A DNA stretch of 64,000 nucleotides from Streptomyces camelliae. Lineage in GTDB: Bacteria; Actinomycetota; Actinomycetes; Streptomycetales; Streptomycetaceae. The first letter of the stretch is position 1, and each line of letters begins with the position of its first letter. A program made the translations under genes and the position numbers. Positions 44,210-53,422 of this stretch are shown piece after piece. The stretch is from NCBI RefSeq assembly GCF_027625935.1, contig NZ_CP115300.1:5890001-5954000 (forward strand). Direction: 5' to 3'. The notes under the pieces are model-generated. The model saw only the letters and a program-made list of their open reading frames with translations, ran no database searches and was not told where the DNA came from.

Positions 44210-44487
44210 GGGCGTCCCCTCGACTGCTGCTGGGCGATGTATCCGCGCTGATTTATCCGCACTCTAGGCATATGTGCCGGTTGCCGCAGTCCGGGTGACT
44301 CCCCGGAGTCACCTGCGGCCATCCGGGCGTACCCCGGGCCCTCTGAGCGGTCCTGGCGAAGTCGGCTGCGGTTCGGCAGCGCCCCGAAGGGGCGCCGGCT
44401 ACGACGGGCCCGCAGACGACCGACGGCCCATCGCGGCACTTCGCGCGGAGCGCCTAGTCTTCGCGGAGGTCCCCGAAAGGAGCGCGC

Positions 44488-45531
44488 ATGCGAGCGGTCG
44501 TCTTCGAGCGGTACGGCGCCCCCGCCGAGGTACGTGAGCTGCCCGACCCCCACCCGGCCCCGCACGGGGTGGTCGTCCGGGTCGAGGCGACCGGCCTGTG
44601 CCGCAGCGACTGGCACGGCTGGATGGGCCACGACCCCGACATCAGGCTGCCGCACGTGCCGGGGCACGAACTCGCCGGTGTCGTCGAGGCGGTGGGGCCC
44701 CTGGTGCGGCGCGCGCGGCCCGGCGACCGGGTCACCGTGCCGTTCGTCTGCGCCTGCGGCACCTGCCCGGCGTGCGCGGCGGGCGACCAGCAGGTGTGCG
44801 AGCGCCAGACCCAGCCCGGCTTCCACCACTGGGGCTCCTTCGCCGAGTACGTCGCGCTGGACCACGCCGACGTCAACCTGGTCGCGATCCCGGACGACAT
44901 GGCGTACGCCACCGCCGCCGCCCTCGGCTGCCGCTTCGCCACCGCCTTCCGTGCGGTGGTGCAGCAGGGCCGGGTGGCGGCGGGGGAGTGGGTCGCGGTG
45001 CACGGCTGCGGCGGGGTCGGACTGTCGGCGGTGATGGTCGCGGCGGCCTCGGGAGCGCGGGTGGTCGCCGTCGACGTAGCACCCCAAGCCCTCGATCTGG
45101 CACGGAAGTTCGGGGCGGCGGAGTGTGTGGACGCGACCGGTGCGGCCGATACGGCCGCCGCGGTCCGCGAGCTGACCGGCGGCGGGGCGCACCTCTCCCT
45201 CGACGCACTCGGCTCCCCGGCCACCTGCGCGGCCTCGGTGAACGGCCTGCGCCGCCGGGGCCGGCACGTCCAGGTCGGCCTGCTGCCCTCGGCCGACGGC
45301 ACCACCCCCGTCCCGCTGGCCCGCGCCATCGCCCTGGAGCTGGAACTGATCGGCAGTCACGGCATGGCCGCCCACGCCTACCCCGGGATGCTCCGCCTGG
45401 TCCGCTCCGGGGTGCTGCGGCCCGACCTGCTGGTGACGTCCACGATCCCGCTGGCCGCGGCACCGGCGGCCCTCGCGGCGATGGGGACGGCACCGGGTGC
45501 CGGGGTCACCGTCATCGAGCCGTGGCGCTGA
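44488..45531 (+). CDS. Zinc-dependent alcohol dehydrogenase (MDR family)
   Basis: A 347-residue medium-chain dehydrogenase: catalytic-zinc ligands in [10 protein letters not shown] and [10 protein letters not shown], structural-zinc cysteines in [17 protein letters not shown], and the NAD(P) Rossmann motif [20 protein letters not shown]. It oxidises an alcohol or reduces an aldehyde. ATG at 44488 follows GAAAGGAG. It stands alone between divergent and convergent neighbours, so the substrate is not evident. Confidence 0.88.
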   Translation: MRAVVFERYGAPAEVRELPDPHPAPHGVVVRVEATGLCRSDWHGWMGHDPDIRLPHVPGHELAGVVEAVGPLVRRARPGDRVTVPFVCACGTCPACAAGDQQVCERQTQPGFHHWGSFAEYVALDHADVNLVAIPDDMAYATAAALGCRFATAFRAVVQQGRVAAGEWVAVHGCGGVGLSAVMVAAASGARVVAVDVAPQALDLARKFGAAECVDATGAADTAAAVRELTGGGAHLSLDALGSPATCAASVNGLRRRGRHVQVGLLPSADGTTPVPLARAIALELELIGSHGMAAHAYPGMLRLVRSGVLRPDLLVTSTIPLAAAPAALAAMGTAPGAGVTVIEPWR

Positions 45532-45537
45532 GGGATT

Positions 45538-45735
45538 TCACTCTCTGCGGCCGCGGTTGCCCGGCCGGGAGGCGACCCAGGCGCGGACGGTGTCGGCGTA
45601 CCAGTAGGGCTTGCCGCCCTCCACATGGTCGGGTGCGGGCAGCAGCCCGTGCTTGCGGTAGGACCGTACGGTGTCGGGCTGCACGTTGATGTGCGCCGCG
45701 ATCTCTTTGTAGGACCAGAGCCTGCGGTCGGTCAT
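45538..45735 (-). CDS. Small MerR/excisionase-type HTH DNA-binding protein
   Basis: A 65-residue single-domain winged HTH: LWSYKEIAAHINVQPDTVRS, YRKHGLLPAPDHVEGGKPYW, YADTVRAWVASRPGNRGRRE. This is the HTH_17 type used by excisionases and by small Streptomyces regulators such as BldC. No integrase is near, so a regulatory role is more likely. ATG at the complement of 45733-45735 follows GGGAGG; an in-frame ATG seven codons upstream is less well placed. Confidence 0.78.
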   Translation of the reverse strand: MTDRRLWSYKEIAAHINVQPDTVRSYRKHGLLPAPDHVEGGKPYWYADTVRAWVASRPGNRGRRE

Positions 45736-45871
45736 GAGTTGCACCTCCCTGCGCACGCCACGGCGGCGGCCTGGGACGGCCGTCGGGGGAGCCGGGCGCT
45801 GCGCTGGCGATCACCAGCCTGCGTCCGGTGAACGACGCGGAGTGAGCAGGGGACAGTGCTTGTCGACCGGG

Positions 45872-45932
45872 TGTGACGCACAACCCGCGTACACGAGACA
45901 CATGTGACACAGGCGGTGCGTTTGTGACACAG
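45872..45932. promoter_or_regulatory. TGTGACACAG direct repeats
   Basis: TGTGACACAG occurs at 45903-45912 and exactly 20 bp later at 45923-45932, with a related TGTGACGCA at 45872-45880. Spacing of two helical turns suggests same-face binding. The site lies upstream of the small HTH gene and just beyond the end of the iol isomerase gene. Confidence 0.4.
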
Positions 45933-45949
45933 CTACCGCAAAGCGGCCC

Positions 45950-46867
45950 TTACGCCCCGCAGGACCGGAGAAACGCCCTGGTTCGCCTGGCGATCGGCAG
46001 CGGTTTGTCCGGCTCGCAGGGGTACATGTCCTGCTCGACGATCGCGAAAAGGTCGGCGTCCAGCCGCTGGGCCGCTTGCAGCACCGGCCCCAACTCCGGT
46101 ACTCCGCTGGGAGGTTCGCACATCACGCCCTGTGCCACGGCCGGCCCGAACGGCGTGCCCTTGGCCCGCACGTCCGCCAGGATCTCCGGGTCCACCTGCT
46201 TGAGGTGCAGATAGCCGATGCGCTCGCCGTAGGTCTCGATGAGCTTCACGCTGTCCCCGCCGCAGTACGCGTAGTGCCCGGTGTCCAGGCACAGGGACAC
46301 CAGGTCGGAATCCGTGCCGTCGAGGAAGCGCGTGACGTTCTCCTCGCTGTCGATGTGCGTGTCGGCGTGCGGGTGGACGACGATCGTCAGGCCGTAGCGC
46401 TCGCGCACCTCCCGGCCGAGCCGCTCGGTCAGCGAGGTCAGGTTCCGCCACTGCCCGGCGGTCAGCGTGTCGGGCTCCAGCACCTCGCCGGTCTTGTCGT
46501 CCCGCCAGAAGGAGGGGATGACGACCAGGTGGCGGGCGCCCATCGCCTGGGTCAGCGCGGCGATGTCCGACACGTGTGCCCAGGTCTTGTCCCAGACCGC
46601 GTCCCCGTGGTGCAGGCCGGTGAAGACCGTGCCGGCCGACACCTTCAGGCCGCGCCGGGCGGTCTCCTCGGCGAGTACGGCCGAGTCGGTCGGCAGATAG
46701 CCGTAGGGGCCCAGCTCGATCCACTCGTAGCCGGAGTCCGCCACCTCGTCGAGGAAGCGCTGCCAGGGAACTTGCCGCGGGTCGTCGGGGAACCACACGC
46801 CCCAGGAGTCGGGCGCCGATCCGATCCGGATACGGGAGAGTGAGGAGGAGGGTGACAACGACGTCAT
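45950..46867 (-). CDS. IolE/IolI/IolH-like sugar (cyclitol) isomerase-dehydratase
   Basis: A 305-residue xylose-isomerase-like TIM barrel: RIGSAPDSWGVWFPDDP first strand, YEWIELGPYGYLPTD, LVVIPSFWRDDKTGE, IVVHPHADTHIDSEE, LCLDTGHYAYCGGD (Asp/His ligands), LHLKQVDPEIL and IVEQDMYPCEP. It reads away from iolC, so it is the left arm of the inositol locus. It may be inosose dehydratase (IolE) or an inosose isomerase (IolI/IolH); the sequence alone does not settle which. Confidence 0.75.
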   Translation of the reverse strand: MTSLSPSSSLSRIRIGSAPDSWGVWFPDDPRQVPWQRFLDEVADSGYEWIELGPYGYLPTDSAVLAEETARRGLKVSAGTVFTGLHHGDAVWDKTWAHVSDIAALTQAMGARHLVVIPSFWRDDKTGEVLEPDTLTAGQWRNLTSLTERLGREVRERYGLTIVVHPHADTHIDSEENVTRFLDGTDSDLVSLCLDTGHYAYCGGDSVKLIETYGERIGYLHLKQVDPEILADVRAKGTPFGPAVAQGVMCEPPSGVPELGPVLQAAQRLDADLFAIVEQDMYPCEPDKPLPIARRTRAFLRSCGA

Positions 46868-46917
46868 GGGCGTCAGCGTGCGGGTGCGTGGAAAGCGGTG
46901 TCAAGAGCTGGTCCGAA

Positions 46918-46937
46918 TGTCTGGACAAAACATTGAC
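46918..46937. promoter_or_regulatory. Possible GntR-type operator and promoter in the iol divergent region
   Basis: TGTC-TG-GACA (46918-46927) is a short palindrome of the form used by GntR/HutC-type regulators, followed directly by a TTGACA hexamer (46932-46937) that could serve as -35 for iolC. It lies between the divergent isomerase and iolC genes. Confidence 0.4.
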
Positions 46938-46992
46938 AGGGCTCGGCGTGCGGGACTACAAAGCCGTGGAGAGCCGTGACGAAGGGAAGCCG

Positions 46993-47943
46993 ATGGCCTA
47001 CGACCTGATCACCATGGGGCGGATCGGAGTGGACCTCTATCCGCTCCAGACCGGTGTCCCGCTCGCCCAGGTGTCGTCCTTCGGCAAGTTCCTCGGCGGG
47101 TCGGCCACGAACGTCGCGGTCGCCGCGGCGCGGCTCGGCCGGCGCACCGCCGTGATCACCCGCACCGGCGACGACCCGTTCGGCGCCTATCTGCACGAGG
47201 CGCTGCGCGGTTTCGGCGTCGACGACCGCTGGGTCACCCCGGTCCCGGGCCTGCCGACCCCGGTCACCTTCTGCGCGGTCTTCCCGCCGGACGACTTCCC
47301 GCTCTACTTCTACCGGCAGCCCAAGGCGCCCGACCTGGAGATCGACGCCCACGAGCTCGATCTCGACGCGGTCCGCGACGCCCGCATCTTCTGGGTCACC
47401 GGCACCGGCCTGAGCGAGGAGCCGAGCCGTACGGCGACCCTCGCCGCCCTCGCCCACCGCGCCAAGTCCGCTGCGACGGTCTTCGACCTCGACTGGCGCC
47501 CCATGTTCTGGTCCGACCCCGACCAGGCCCGCCCCTTCTACGCCGAGGCCCTGCGGCACACCACCGTCGCCGTCGGCAACCTGGACGAGGTGGAGGTCGC
47601 GACCGGGGTGCGCGAGCCGCATGCGGCCGCCCGCGCGCTGCTGGACGCCGGGGTCGAGATCGCCGTCGTCAAGCAGGGACCCAAGGGCGTCCTCGCGGTA
47701 AGCGCTTCCGGCGACTCGGCCGAGGTGCCGCCCCTGCCGGTCACCGTCCTCAACGGGCTCGGCGCCGGGGACGCCTTCGGCGGTTCCCTGTGCCACGGCC
47801 TCCTCGAAGGCTGGGACCTGGAGACGATCATGCGGCACGCCAACGCGGCCGGCGCCATCGTCGCCTCCCGGCTGGAGTGCTCCTCCGCGATGCCCACCCC
47901 GGACGAGGTGGCCGCCGCCCTGGACGCCGGAGCGGTGCTGTGA
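46993..47943 (+). CDS. iolC: 5-dehydro-2-deoxygluconokinase
   Basis: A 316-residue PfkB-family kinase: LITMGRIGVDLYPLQTGVPL start, GGSATNVAVAAARLG sugar-binding motif, LDWRPMFWSD, EVEVATGVREP and the catalytic GLGAGDAFGGSLCHG. It phosphorylates 5-dehydro-2-deoxygluconate in myo-inositol breakdown. ATG at 46993 follows GAAGGGAAG. Its stop overlaps the next start (GTGA). Confidence 0.9.
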   Translation: MAYDLITMGRIGVDLYPLQTGVPLAQVSSFGKFLGGSATNVAVAAARLGRRTAVITRTGDDPFGAYLHEALRGFGVDDRWVTPVPGLPTPVTFCAVFPPDDFPLYFYRQPKAPDLEIDAHELDLDAVRDARIFWVTGTGLSEEPSRTATLAALAHRAKSAATVFDLDWRPMFWSDPDQARPFYAEALRHTTVAVGNLDEVEVATGVREPHAAARALLDAGVEIAVVKQGPKGVLAVSASGDSAEVPPLPVTVLNGLGAGDAFGGSLCHGLLEGWDLETIMRHANAAGAIVASRLECSSAMPTPDEVAAALDAGAVL

Positions 47944-48887
47944 GGGCCGGCCGCGTCACGGGCACCCACACCGAGGGCGGGGACGCCGGACGGCAGCCGC
48001 GGGTCGATGTCGCCGAGCTCGTCCGCATCCGCACCCACCACCCCGAGGCGATCACCGAGGCCGCCACCCGCCGGGCCCGCAGGCCGCTGCTCAACGAGAG
48101 CGGCAAGCTGATGATCGTCGCCGCCGACCACCCCGCCCGGGGCGCGCTCGGCGTCGGCGACCGCAAGCTCGCCATGGCCAACCGTGCCGACCTGCTGGAA
48201 CGGCTCTGCCTGGCGCTGTCCCGCCCTGGCGTCGACGGCGTCCTCGCCACCGCCGACATCCTGGACGACCTGCTGCTGCTCGGCGCCCTCGACCACAAGG
48301 TGGTCATGGGCTCGATGAACCGGGGCGGACTGCAGGGCGCCAGCTTCGAGCTGGACGACCGCTTCACCGGCCACCGGCCCGAGGACATCGAGCGGCTCGG
48401 CTTCGACGCGGGCAAGCTGCTGCTGCGGATCGACTACGACGACCCCGGTTCGCTGACCACCCTGGAGTCCACGGCCCGCGCCATCGACGCCATGGCGGCG
48501 CGCCGGCTGCCGGTCTTCGTCGAGCCGTTCATCAGCCGCCGCACCCCCGAGGGGAAGGTGCGCAACGACCTGTCGGCCGAGGCGGTCACCCGGTCCATCG
48601 CCATCGCCTCCGGCCTCGGTGGCTCCTCCGCCTACACCTGGCTGAAGGTGCCCGTCACCGACGACCCCGACGACATGGCCCAGGTCATGGAGACGTCGAC
48701 CCTGCCGGCCGTGCTGCTCGGCGGTGACATCGGCGATTCGCCCGAGGACCAGGTCGCCGCCTACGAGAAGTGGCGTGGCGCGCTCCAACTCCCCACCGTG
48801 CGCGGCCTGGTGGTCGGCCGCTCGCTGCTGTACCCGGCGGACGGCGATGTGGCCGCCGCCGTGGACACCGCCGTAGGACTGTTGTGA
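47940..48887 (+). CDS. Cgl0159-type (beta/alpha)8 aldolase-like protein of the iol operon
   Basis: A 315-residue class I aldolase-like barrel found in actinobacterial inositol operons. Segments include MIVAADHPARGALGVGD, DGVLATADILDDLLLL, VMGSMNRGGLQGASFELDDR, KLLLRIDYDD, PVFVEPFISRR and SSAYTWLKVPVTDDP, whose lysine could form the Schiff base. It may fill the step of 2-deoxy-5-keto-gluconate-6-phosphate aldolase (IolJ). GTG start within the iolC stop. Confidence 0.78.
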   Translation: MRAGRVTGTHTEGGDAGRQPRVDVAELVRIRTHHPEAITEAATRRARRPLLNESGKLMIVAADHPARGALGVGDRKLAMANRADLLERLCLALSRPGVDGVLATADILDDLLLLGALDHKVVMGSMNRGGLQGASFELDDRFTGHRPEDIERLGFDAGKLLLRIDYDDPGSLTTLESTARAIDAMAARRLPVFVEPFISRRTPEGKVRNDLSAEAVTRSIAIASGLGGSSAYTWLKVPVTDDPDDMAQVMETSTLPAVLLGGDIGDSPEDQVAAYEKWRGALQLPTVRGLVVGRSLLYPADGDVAAAVDTAVGLL

Positions 48888-48894
48888 GGGCCGC

Positions 48895-49719
48895 ATGACC
48901 AGCACCGATCTGCATCTGGCCAAGGGCGCGACCCGGAACGGCCAGTACGTCGTCGACATCGATCCCAAGGCGGCCGGCTGGACGCACAGCAGCTTGCGTG
49001 TCGTCGAGTTGACGCCTGGTGGCACGCATATGTTCACCACCGGTGACAGTGAGTGGATCGTGCTTCCGCTGGAAGGCGGATGTACCGTCCACATCGAGGA
49101 AGAAGAGTTCCAACTCCTGGGTCGGGAGAGCGTGTTCGCGGCAGTCTCCGACTTCGCGTACGTTCCCCGGGACGCCCGGGTCCAGATCGCCTCCGGCGCG
49201 GGAGGCCGCTTCGCCCTGGCAGGAGCGAAGTGCGAGCGACGACTCCCCGCCCGCTACGGCCCCGCGCCGGAGGTCCCCGTCGAGCAGCGCGGCAGCGGCA
49301 CCTGCGCCCGCCAGGTGCGCAACTTCGCCTCGGCCGACTCGTTCGACTGCGACAAGCTGATCGCCGTCGAGGTGATCACTCCCGGCGGCAACTGGTCCTC
49401 GTACCCGCCGCACAAGCACGACGAGCACCGGCCGGGCGAGGAGTCCGAGCTGGAGGAGATCTACTACTTCGAGATCGACGGCCCGAACGGTCTCGGCTAC
49501 CAGCGCGTGTCCCCCTCGCGCGAGGGCGGCTCCGACGTCCTCGCCGAGGTCCGCTCCGGCGACGCCGTCCTCGTCCCCGACGGCTGGCACGGCCCGTCGA
49601 TCGCCCAGCCCGGCCACGACATGTACTACCTGAACGTCATGGCGGGCCCGGGCGCCACCCGCGAGTGGCGGATCTGCTTCCACCCGGACCACACCGACAC
49701 CACAGGGGGGTACCGATGA
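48895..49719 (+). CDS. iolB: 5-deoxy-glucuronate isomerase
   Basis: A 274-residue double cupin of the IolB family: two barrels with metal-ligand histidines and acids in the second one (YPPHKHDEHRPGEESELEEI, YYFEIDGPNG, DAVLVPDGWHGP). It converts 5-deoxyglucuronate to 5-dehydro-2-deoxygluconate, the IolC substrate. ATG at 48895, 7 bp after the aldolase-like gene; the stop overlaps iolD (ATGA). Confidence 0.92.
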   Translation: MTSTDLHLAKGATRNGQYVVDIDPKAAGWTHSSLRVVELTPGGTHMFTTGDSEWIVLPLEGGCTVHIEEEEFQLLGRESVFAAVSDFAYVPRDARVQIASGAGGRFALAGAKCERRLPARYGPAPEVPVEQRGSGTCARQVRNFASADSFDCDKLIAVEVITPGGNWSSYPPHKHDEHRPGEESELEEIYYFEIDGPNGLGYQRVSPSREGGSDVLAEVRSGDAVLVPDGWHGPSIAQPGHDMYYLNVMAGPGATREWRICFHPDHTDTTGGYR

Positions 49720-51596
49720 CGACGACCCGGCTGACCGTCGCCCAGGCACTCGTCCGTTTCCTCGCCGCCCAGTACACCGAGCGGGACGGCGAGCGCCGCC
49801 GGCTGATCGGCGCGACCTGGGGCATCTTCGGGCACGGCAATGTCGCCGGCCTCGGCCAGGCGCTCATCGAGTACGCGGACGTCATGCCGTACCACCAGGG
49901 CCGCAACGAGCAGTCCATGGTGCACGCGGCCGTCGGGTACGCCCGCCAGGCGAACCGGCTGTCCACGCACGCGGTGACGACGTCGATCGGCCCCGGCGCG
50001 ACCAACCTCGTCACCGGCGCCGCCCTCGCCACCATCAACCACCTCCCGGTCCTGCTGCTGCCCGGCGACGTCTTCGCGACCCGCCCCGCCGACCCGGTGC
50101 TGCAGCAGCTGGAGGTGCCGTACGCGGGCGATGTCTCGGTCAACGACACGCTGCGGCCGGTGTCGAAGTACTTCGACCGGATCACCCGCCCCGAGCAGCT
50201 GATCCCGTCCGCGATCCAGGCCATGCGGGTCCTCACCGACCCGGTCGAGACCGGCGCCGTCACCCTCGCGCTGCCCCAGGACGTGCAGGCCGAGGCGTAC
50301 GACTGGCCGGAGGAGTTCTTCGCCGAGCGCGTGTGGACCGTACGCCGGCCGGGCGCGGACCCCGTCGAACTGGCCGAGGCGGTCCGGGCGATCCGCGCGG
50401 CGAAGCGGCCCCTCGTCGTCGCGGGCGGCGGGGTCCACCACAGCCGCGCCGAGGAGGCCCTCGCGGAGTTCGCGTCGGCCACCCGGATCCCGGTCGCCTC
50501 CACCCAGGCCGGCAAGGGCTCGCTGCGCTGGGACCACCCGCAGGACGTCGGCGGGGTCGGCCACACCGGCACCGCGACCGCCGACGAACTGGCCCGCACC
50601 GCCGACCTGGTGATCGGCGTCGGCACCCGCTACACCGACTTCACCACCGCCTCCGGCACCCTCTTCGCGAACCCGGACGTCCGCTTCCTGAACCTCAACA
50701 TCGCCCCCTTCGACGGCCACAAGCTGGGCGCGCTGCCGCTGATCGCGGACGCCCGCAGCGGTCTGGGCGAGCTGACCGAGGCCCTCCAGATGCACGGCCA
50801 CCGGGTCGAGGACTCCTATGTCACCGAGTACACCGAGGACAAGGAGCGCTGGGAGCAGCGCGTCGACGCCTGCTACGAGGCCGACGAACTGGACGTACGG
50901 CCGACCCAGCCGCAGGTCCTCGGCGCCCTGGACGCCCTGGCCGACGAGTCCGACATCATCATCAACGCGGCCGGCTCGCTCCCCGGCGACCTGCACAAGC
51001 TGTGGCGGGCCCGCTCGTACGACCAGTACCACCTGGAGTACGGCTACTCCTGCATGGGCTACGAGATCCCGGCCGCGATCGGCGTGAAGCTCGCCGCGCC
51101 GGAGCGCAACGTGTGGGCGCTGGTCGGCGACGGCACGTATCTGATGATGCCGACGGAGATCGTGACGGCCGTGCAGGAGGGCATCGCGATCAAGATCCTG
51201 CTGGTGCAGAACCACGGGTACGCGTCCATCGGCGGGCTGTCGGAGTCGGTGGGCGGCGAGCGGTTCGGCACGGCCTACCGCTTCCCGACGGACGAGGGGA
51301 CGCTCACGGGTGCCCCGCTGCCCCTCGACCTCGCCGCCAACGCGGCCAGCCTGGGCATGCGGGTGCTGCGCGCGAAGACCGTACGGGACCTGCGCGAGGC
51401 ACTCGCCGAGGCGCGGGCCGCCGACACTCCCACATGTGTCTACGTGGAGACCGAAACGTCCGACACTGTGTCGGGCGCGCCTCCGGCGCAGGCCTGGTGG
51501 GATGTTCCTGTGGCCGAGACCGCGACGCGACCGTCGGCGGTCAAGGCACGTGAGCTGTACGAACGGCACGTCTCGACCCGACGCCGCCATCTGTGA
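49716..51596 (+). CDS. iolD: 3D-(3,5/4)-trihydroxycyclohexane-1,2-dione hydrolase
   Basis: A 626-residue thiamine-diphosphate enzyme: RLTVAQALVRFLAAQYTERD start, GRNEQSMVHAAVGYARQANR with the ThDP-activating Glu, SIGPGATNLVTGAALATI, a middle Rossmann-like domain, and the cofactor motif VGDGTYLMMPTEIVTAVQEG ending in a VQNHG segment. It opens the cyclitol ring. ATG overlaps the iolB stop. Confidence 0.93.
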   Translation: MTTTRLTVAQALVRFLAAQYTERDGERRRLIGATWGIFGHGNVAGLGQALIEYADVMPYHQGRNEQSMVHAAVGYARQANRLSTHAVTTSIGPGATNLVTGAALATINHLPVLLLPGDVFATRPADPVLQQLEVPYAGDVSVNDTLRPVSKYFDRITRPEQLIPSAIQAMRVLTDPVETGAVTLALPQDVQAEAYDWPEEFFAERVWTVRRPGADPVELAEAVRAIRAAKRPLVVAGGGVHHSRAEEALAEFASATRIPVASTQAGKGSLRWDHPQDVGGVGHTGTATADELARTADLVIGVGTRYTDFTTASGTLFANPDVRFLNLNIAPFDGHKLGALPLIADARSGLGELTEALQMHGHRVEDSYVTEYTEDKERWEQRVDACYEADELDVRPTQPQVLGALDALADESDIIINAAGSLPGDLHKLWRARSYDQYHLEYGYSCMGYEIPAAIGVKLAAPERNVWALVGDGTYLMMPTEIVTAVQEGIAIKILLVQNHGYASIGGLSESVGGERFGTAYRFPTDEGTLTGAPLPLDLAANAASLGMRVLRAKTVRDLREALAEARAADTPTCVYVETETSDTVSGAPPAQAWWDVPVAETATRPSAVKARELYERHVSTRRRHL

Positions 51597-51613
51597 GTAA
51601 GGAGTCTCTGGTC

Positions 51614-53116
51614 ATGACGAAGATCGTCAACCACTGGATCGGCGGCAAGACCGTCGAAGGCGCGTCGGGCACGTACGGGCCGGTCACCGACCCGGCGACC
51701 GGCGCGGTCACCACGAAGGTCGCGTTCGCCTCGGTCGACGAGGTGGACGCGGCGGTGGCGGCGGCCAAGGAGGCCTTCGTCACCTGGGGCCAGTCCTCGC
51801 TGGCCCAGCGCACGAACATCCTCTTCACGTTCCGCGCGCTGCTGGACGCCAACCGGGACGCCATCGCGGAGCTGATCACCGCCGAGCACGGCAAGGTGCA
51901 CTCCGACGCGCTCGGTGAGGTCGCGCGCGGTCTGGAGATCGTGGACCTGGCCTGCGGCATCAACGTCCAGCTCAAGGGCGAGCTGTCCACGCAGGTCGCC
52001 AGCCGGGTGGACGTCTCCTCCATCCGCCAGCCGCTCGGTGTCGTCGCGGGCATCACGCCGTTCAACTTCCCGGCGATGGTCCCGATGTGGATGTTCCCGA
52101 TCGCCATCGCGTGCGGCAACACCTTCGTGCTGAAGCCGTCCGAGAAGGACCCGTCGGCGTCGATCAAGATCGCCGAGCTGCTGGCCGAGGCCGGTCTCCC
52201 CGACGGCGTCTTCAACGTCGTGCACGGCGACAAGCTGGCCGTGGACCGGCTGCTGGAGCACCCGGACGTCAAGGCCGTGTCCTTCGTCGGCTCGACCCCG
52301 ATCGCCCGCTACATCCACACCACCGCCTCCGCCAACCACAAGCGCGTACAGGCCCTGGGCGGCGCCAAGAACCACATGCTGGTCCTGCCGGACGCCGACC
52401 TGGACGCGGCCGCCGACGCGGCGGTCTCGGCGGCCTACGGCTCCGCGGGCGAGCGCTGCATGGCCATCTCGGCCGTCGTCGCGGTCGGCTCGATCGGCGA
52501 CACGCTGGTGGAGAAGATCCGCGAGCGCGCCGAGAAGATCAAGATCGGTCCCGGCAACGACCCGACGTCCGAGATGGGCCCGCTGATCACGGCCGCCCAC
52601 CGCGACAAGGTGGCGTCGTACGTGACGGGCGCGGCGGCGGAAGGCGCCGAGGTCGTGCTCGACGGCACCGGGTACACGGTCGAGGGCTTCGAGGACGGCC
52701 ACTGGATCGGCATCTCGCTGCTCGACAAGGTGCCGACCAGCGCCAAGGCCTACCAGGACGAGATCTTCGGCCCGGTGCTGTGCGTGCTGCGCGCGGAGAC
52801 GTACGAGGAGGGCCTGGCCCTCATCAACGCCTCGCCGTTCGGCAACGGCACCGCGATCTTCACCCGGGACGGCGGCGCGGCCCGCCGCTTCCAGCTGGAG
52901 GTCGAGGCAGGCATGGTCGGCGTGAACGTGCCGATCCCGGTGCCGGTGGGCTACCACTCCTTCGGCGGCTGGAAGGACTCGCTCTTCGGCGACCACCACA
53001 TCTACGGCAACGACGGCACGCACTTCTACACCCGCGGCAAGGTCGTCACCACCCGCTGGCCCGACCCGGCCGACGCCCCGGCGGGCGTGGACCTGGGCTT
53101 CCCGCGCAACCACTGA
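51614..53116 (+). CDS. mmsA: Methylmalonate-semialdehyde dehydrogenase (CoA-acylating)
   Basis: A 500-residue aldehyde dehydrogenase of the MmsA/IolA type: TKIVNHWIGGKTVEGASGTY start, GITPFNFPAMVPMWMFPIAI, KPSEKDP, LGGAKNHMLVLPDADL and the active-site Cys282 in SAGERCMAIS. It converts malonate semialdehyde from inositol (or methylmalonate semialdehyde from valine/thymine) to acyl-CoA. ATG at 51614 is preferred because AAGGAG lies 9 bp upstream; the frame also has a GTG at 51593 inside the iolD stop. Confidence 0.92.
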   Translation: MTKIVNHWIGGKTVEGASGTYGPVTDPATGAVTTKVAFASVDEVDAAVAAAKEAFVTWGQSSLAQRTNILFTFRALLDANRDAIAELITAEHGKVHSDALGEVARGLEIVDLACGINVQLKGELSTQVASRVDVSSIRQPLGVVAGITPFNFPAMVPMWMFPIAIACGNTFVLKPSEKDPSASIKIAELLAEAGLPDGVFNVVHGDKLAVDRLLEHPDVKAVSFVGSTPIARYIHTTASANHKRVQALGGAKNHMLVLPDADLDAAADAAVSAAYGSAGERCMAISAVVAVGSIGDTLVEKIRERAEKIKIGPGNDPTSEMGPLITAAHRDKVASYVTGAAAEGAEVVLDGTGYTVEGFEDGHWIGISLLDKVPTSAKAYQDEIFGPVLCVLRAETYEEGLALINASPFGNGTAIFTRDGGAARRFQLEVEAGMVGVNVPIPVPVGYHSFGGWKDSLFGDHHIYGNDGTHFYTRGKVVTTRWPDPADAPAGVDLGFPRNH

Positions 53117-53134
53117 ACGACCGACAGGGCCTGA

Positions 53135-53170
53135 CAGGGCCGTCCGCTATGCGGACGGCCCTGTTTTTTT
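53135..53170 (+). terminator. Intrinsic terminator of the iol operon
   Basis: A perfect 13-bp stem CAGGGCCGTCCGC/GCGGACGGCCCTG around a TAT loop, followed by seven Ts (53164-53170), is the best classical Rho-independent terminator in the window. It closes the iolC-to-mmsA operon. Confidence 0.95.
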
Positions 53171-53232
53171 GGGCCGGGGCGCTGCGATTCTCGTACAGCC
53201 GCAACAGCCCGAGAATGTGGATGGTTGATGCG

Positions 53233-53269
53233 GGAATCCGTTGTTGATCGCTTATTCGCTACGGATTCC
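53233..53269. promoter_or_regulatory. Inverted repeat GGAATCCG/CGGATTCC upstream of the APC permease
   Basis: Eight-base arms (53233-53240 and 53262-53269) separated by 21 bp of AT-rich sequence lie 154-190 bp before the permease start. It could be an operator pair; no regulator gene is adjacent. Confidence 0.4.
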
Positions 53270-53422
53270 GTAGGTGAACACCCATTGACGCGGCGGTTTT
53301 CGTCGGGGTTCCCTATGCACCGCCGGGAGCGGACGAGACACACACGCACCACGATCCGCCGGAGGCGATAGCGCGCTCCCGAGCCCCACCCTCATGTCAC
53401 ACGAGTCGATCGGAACCGCCGC

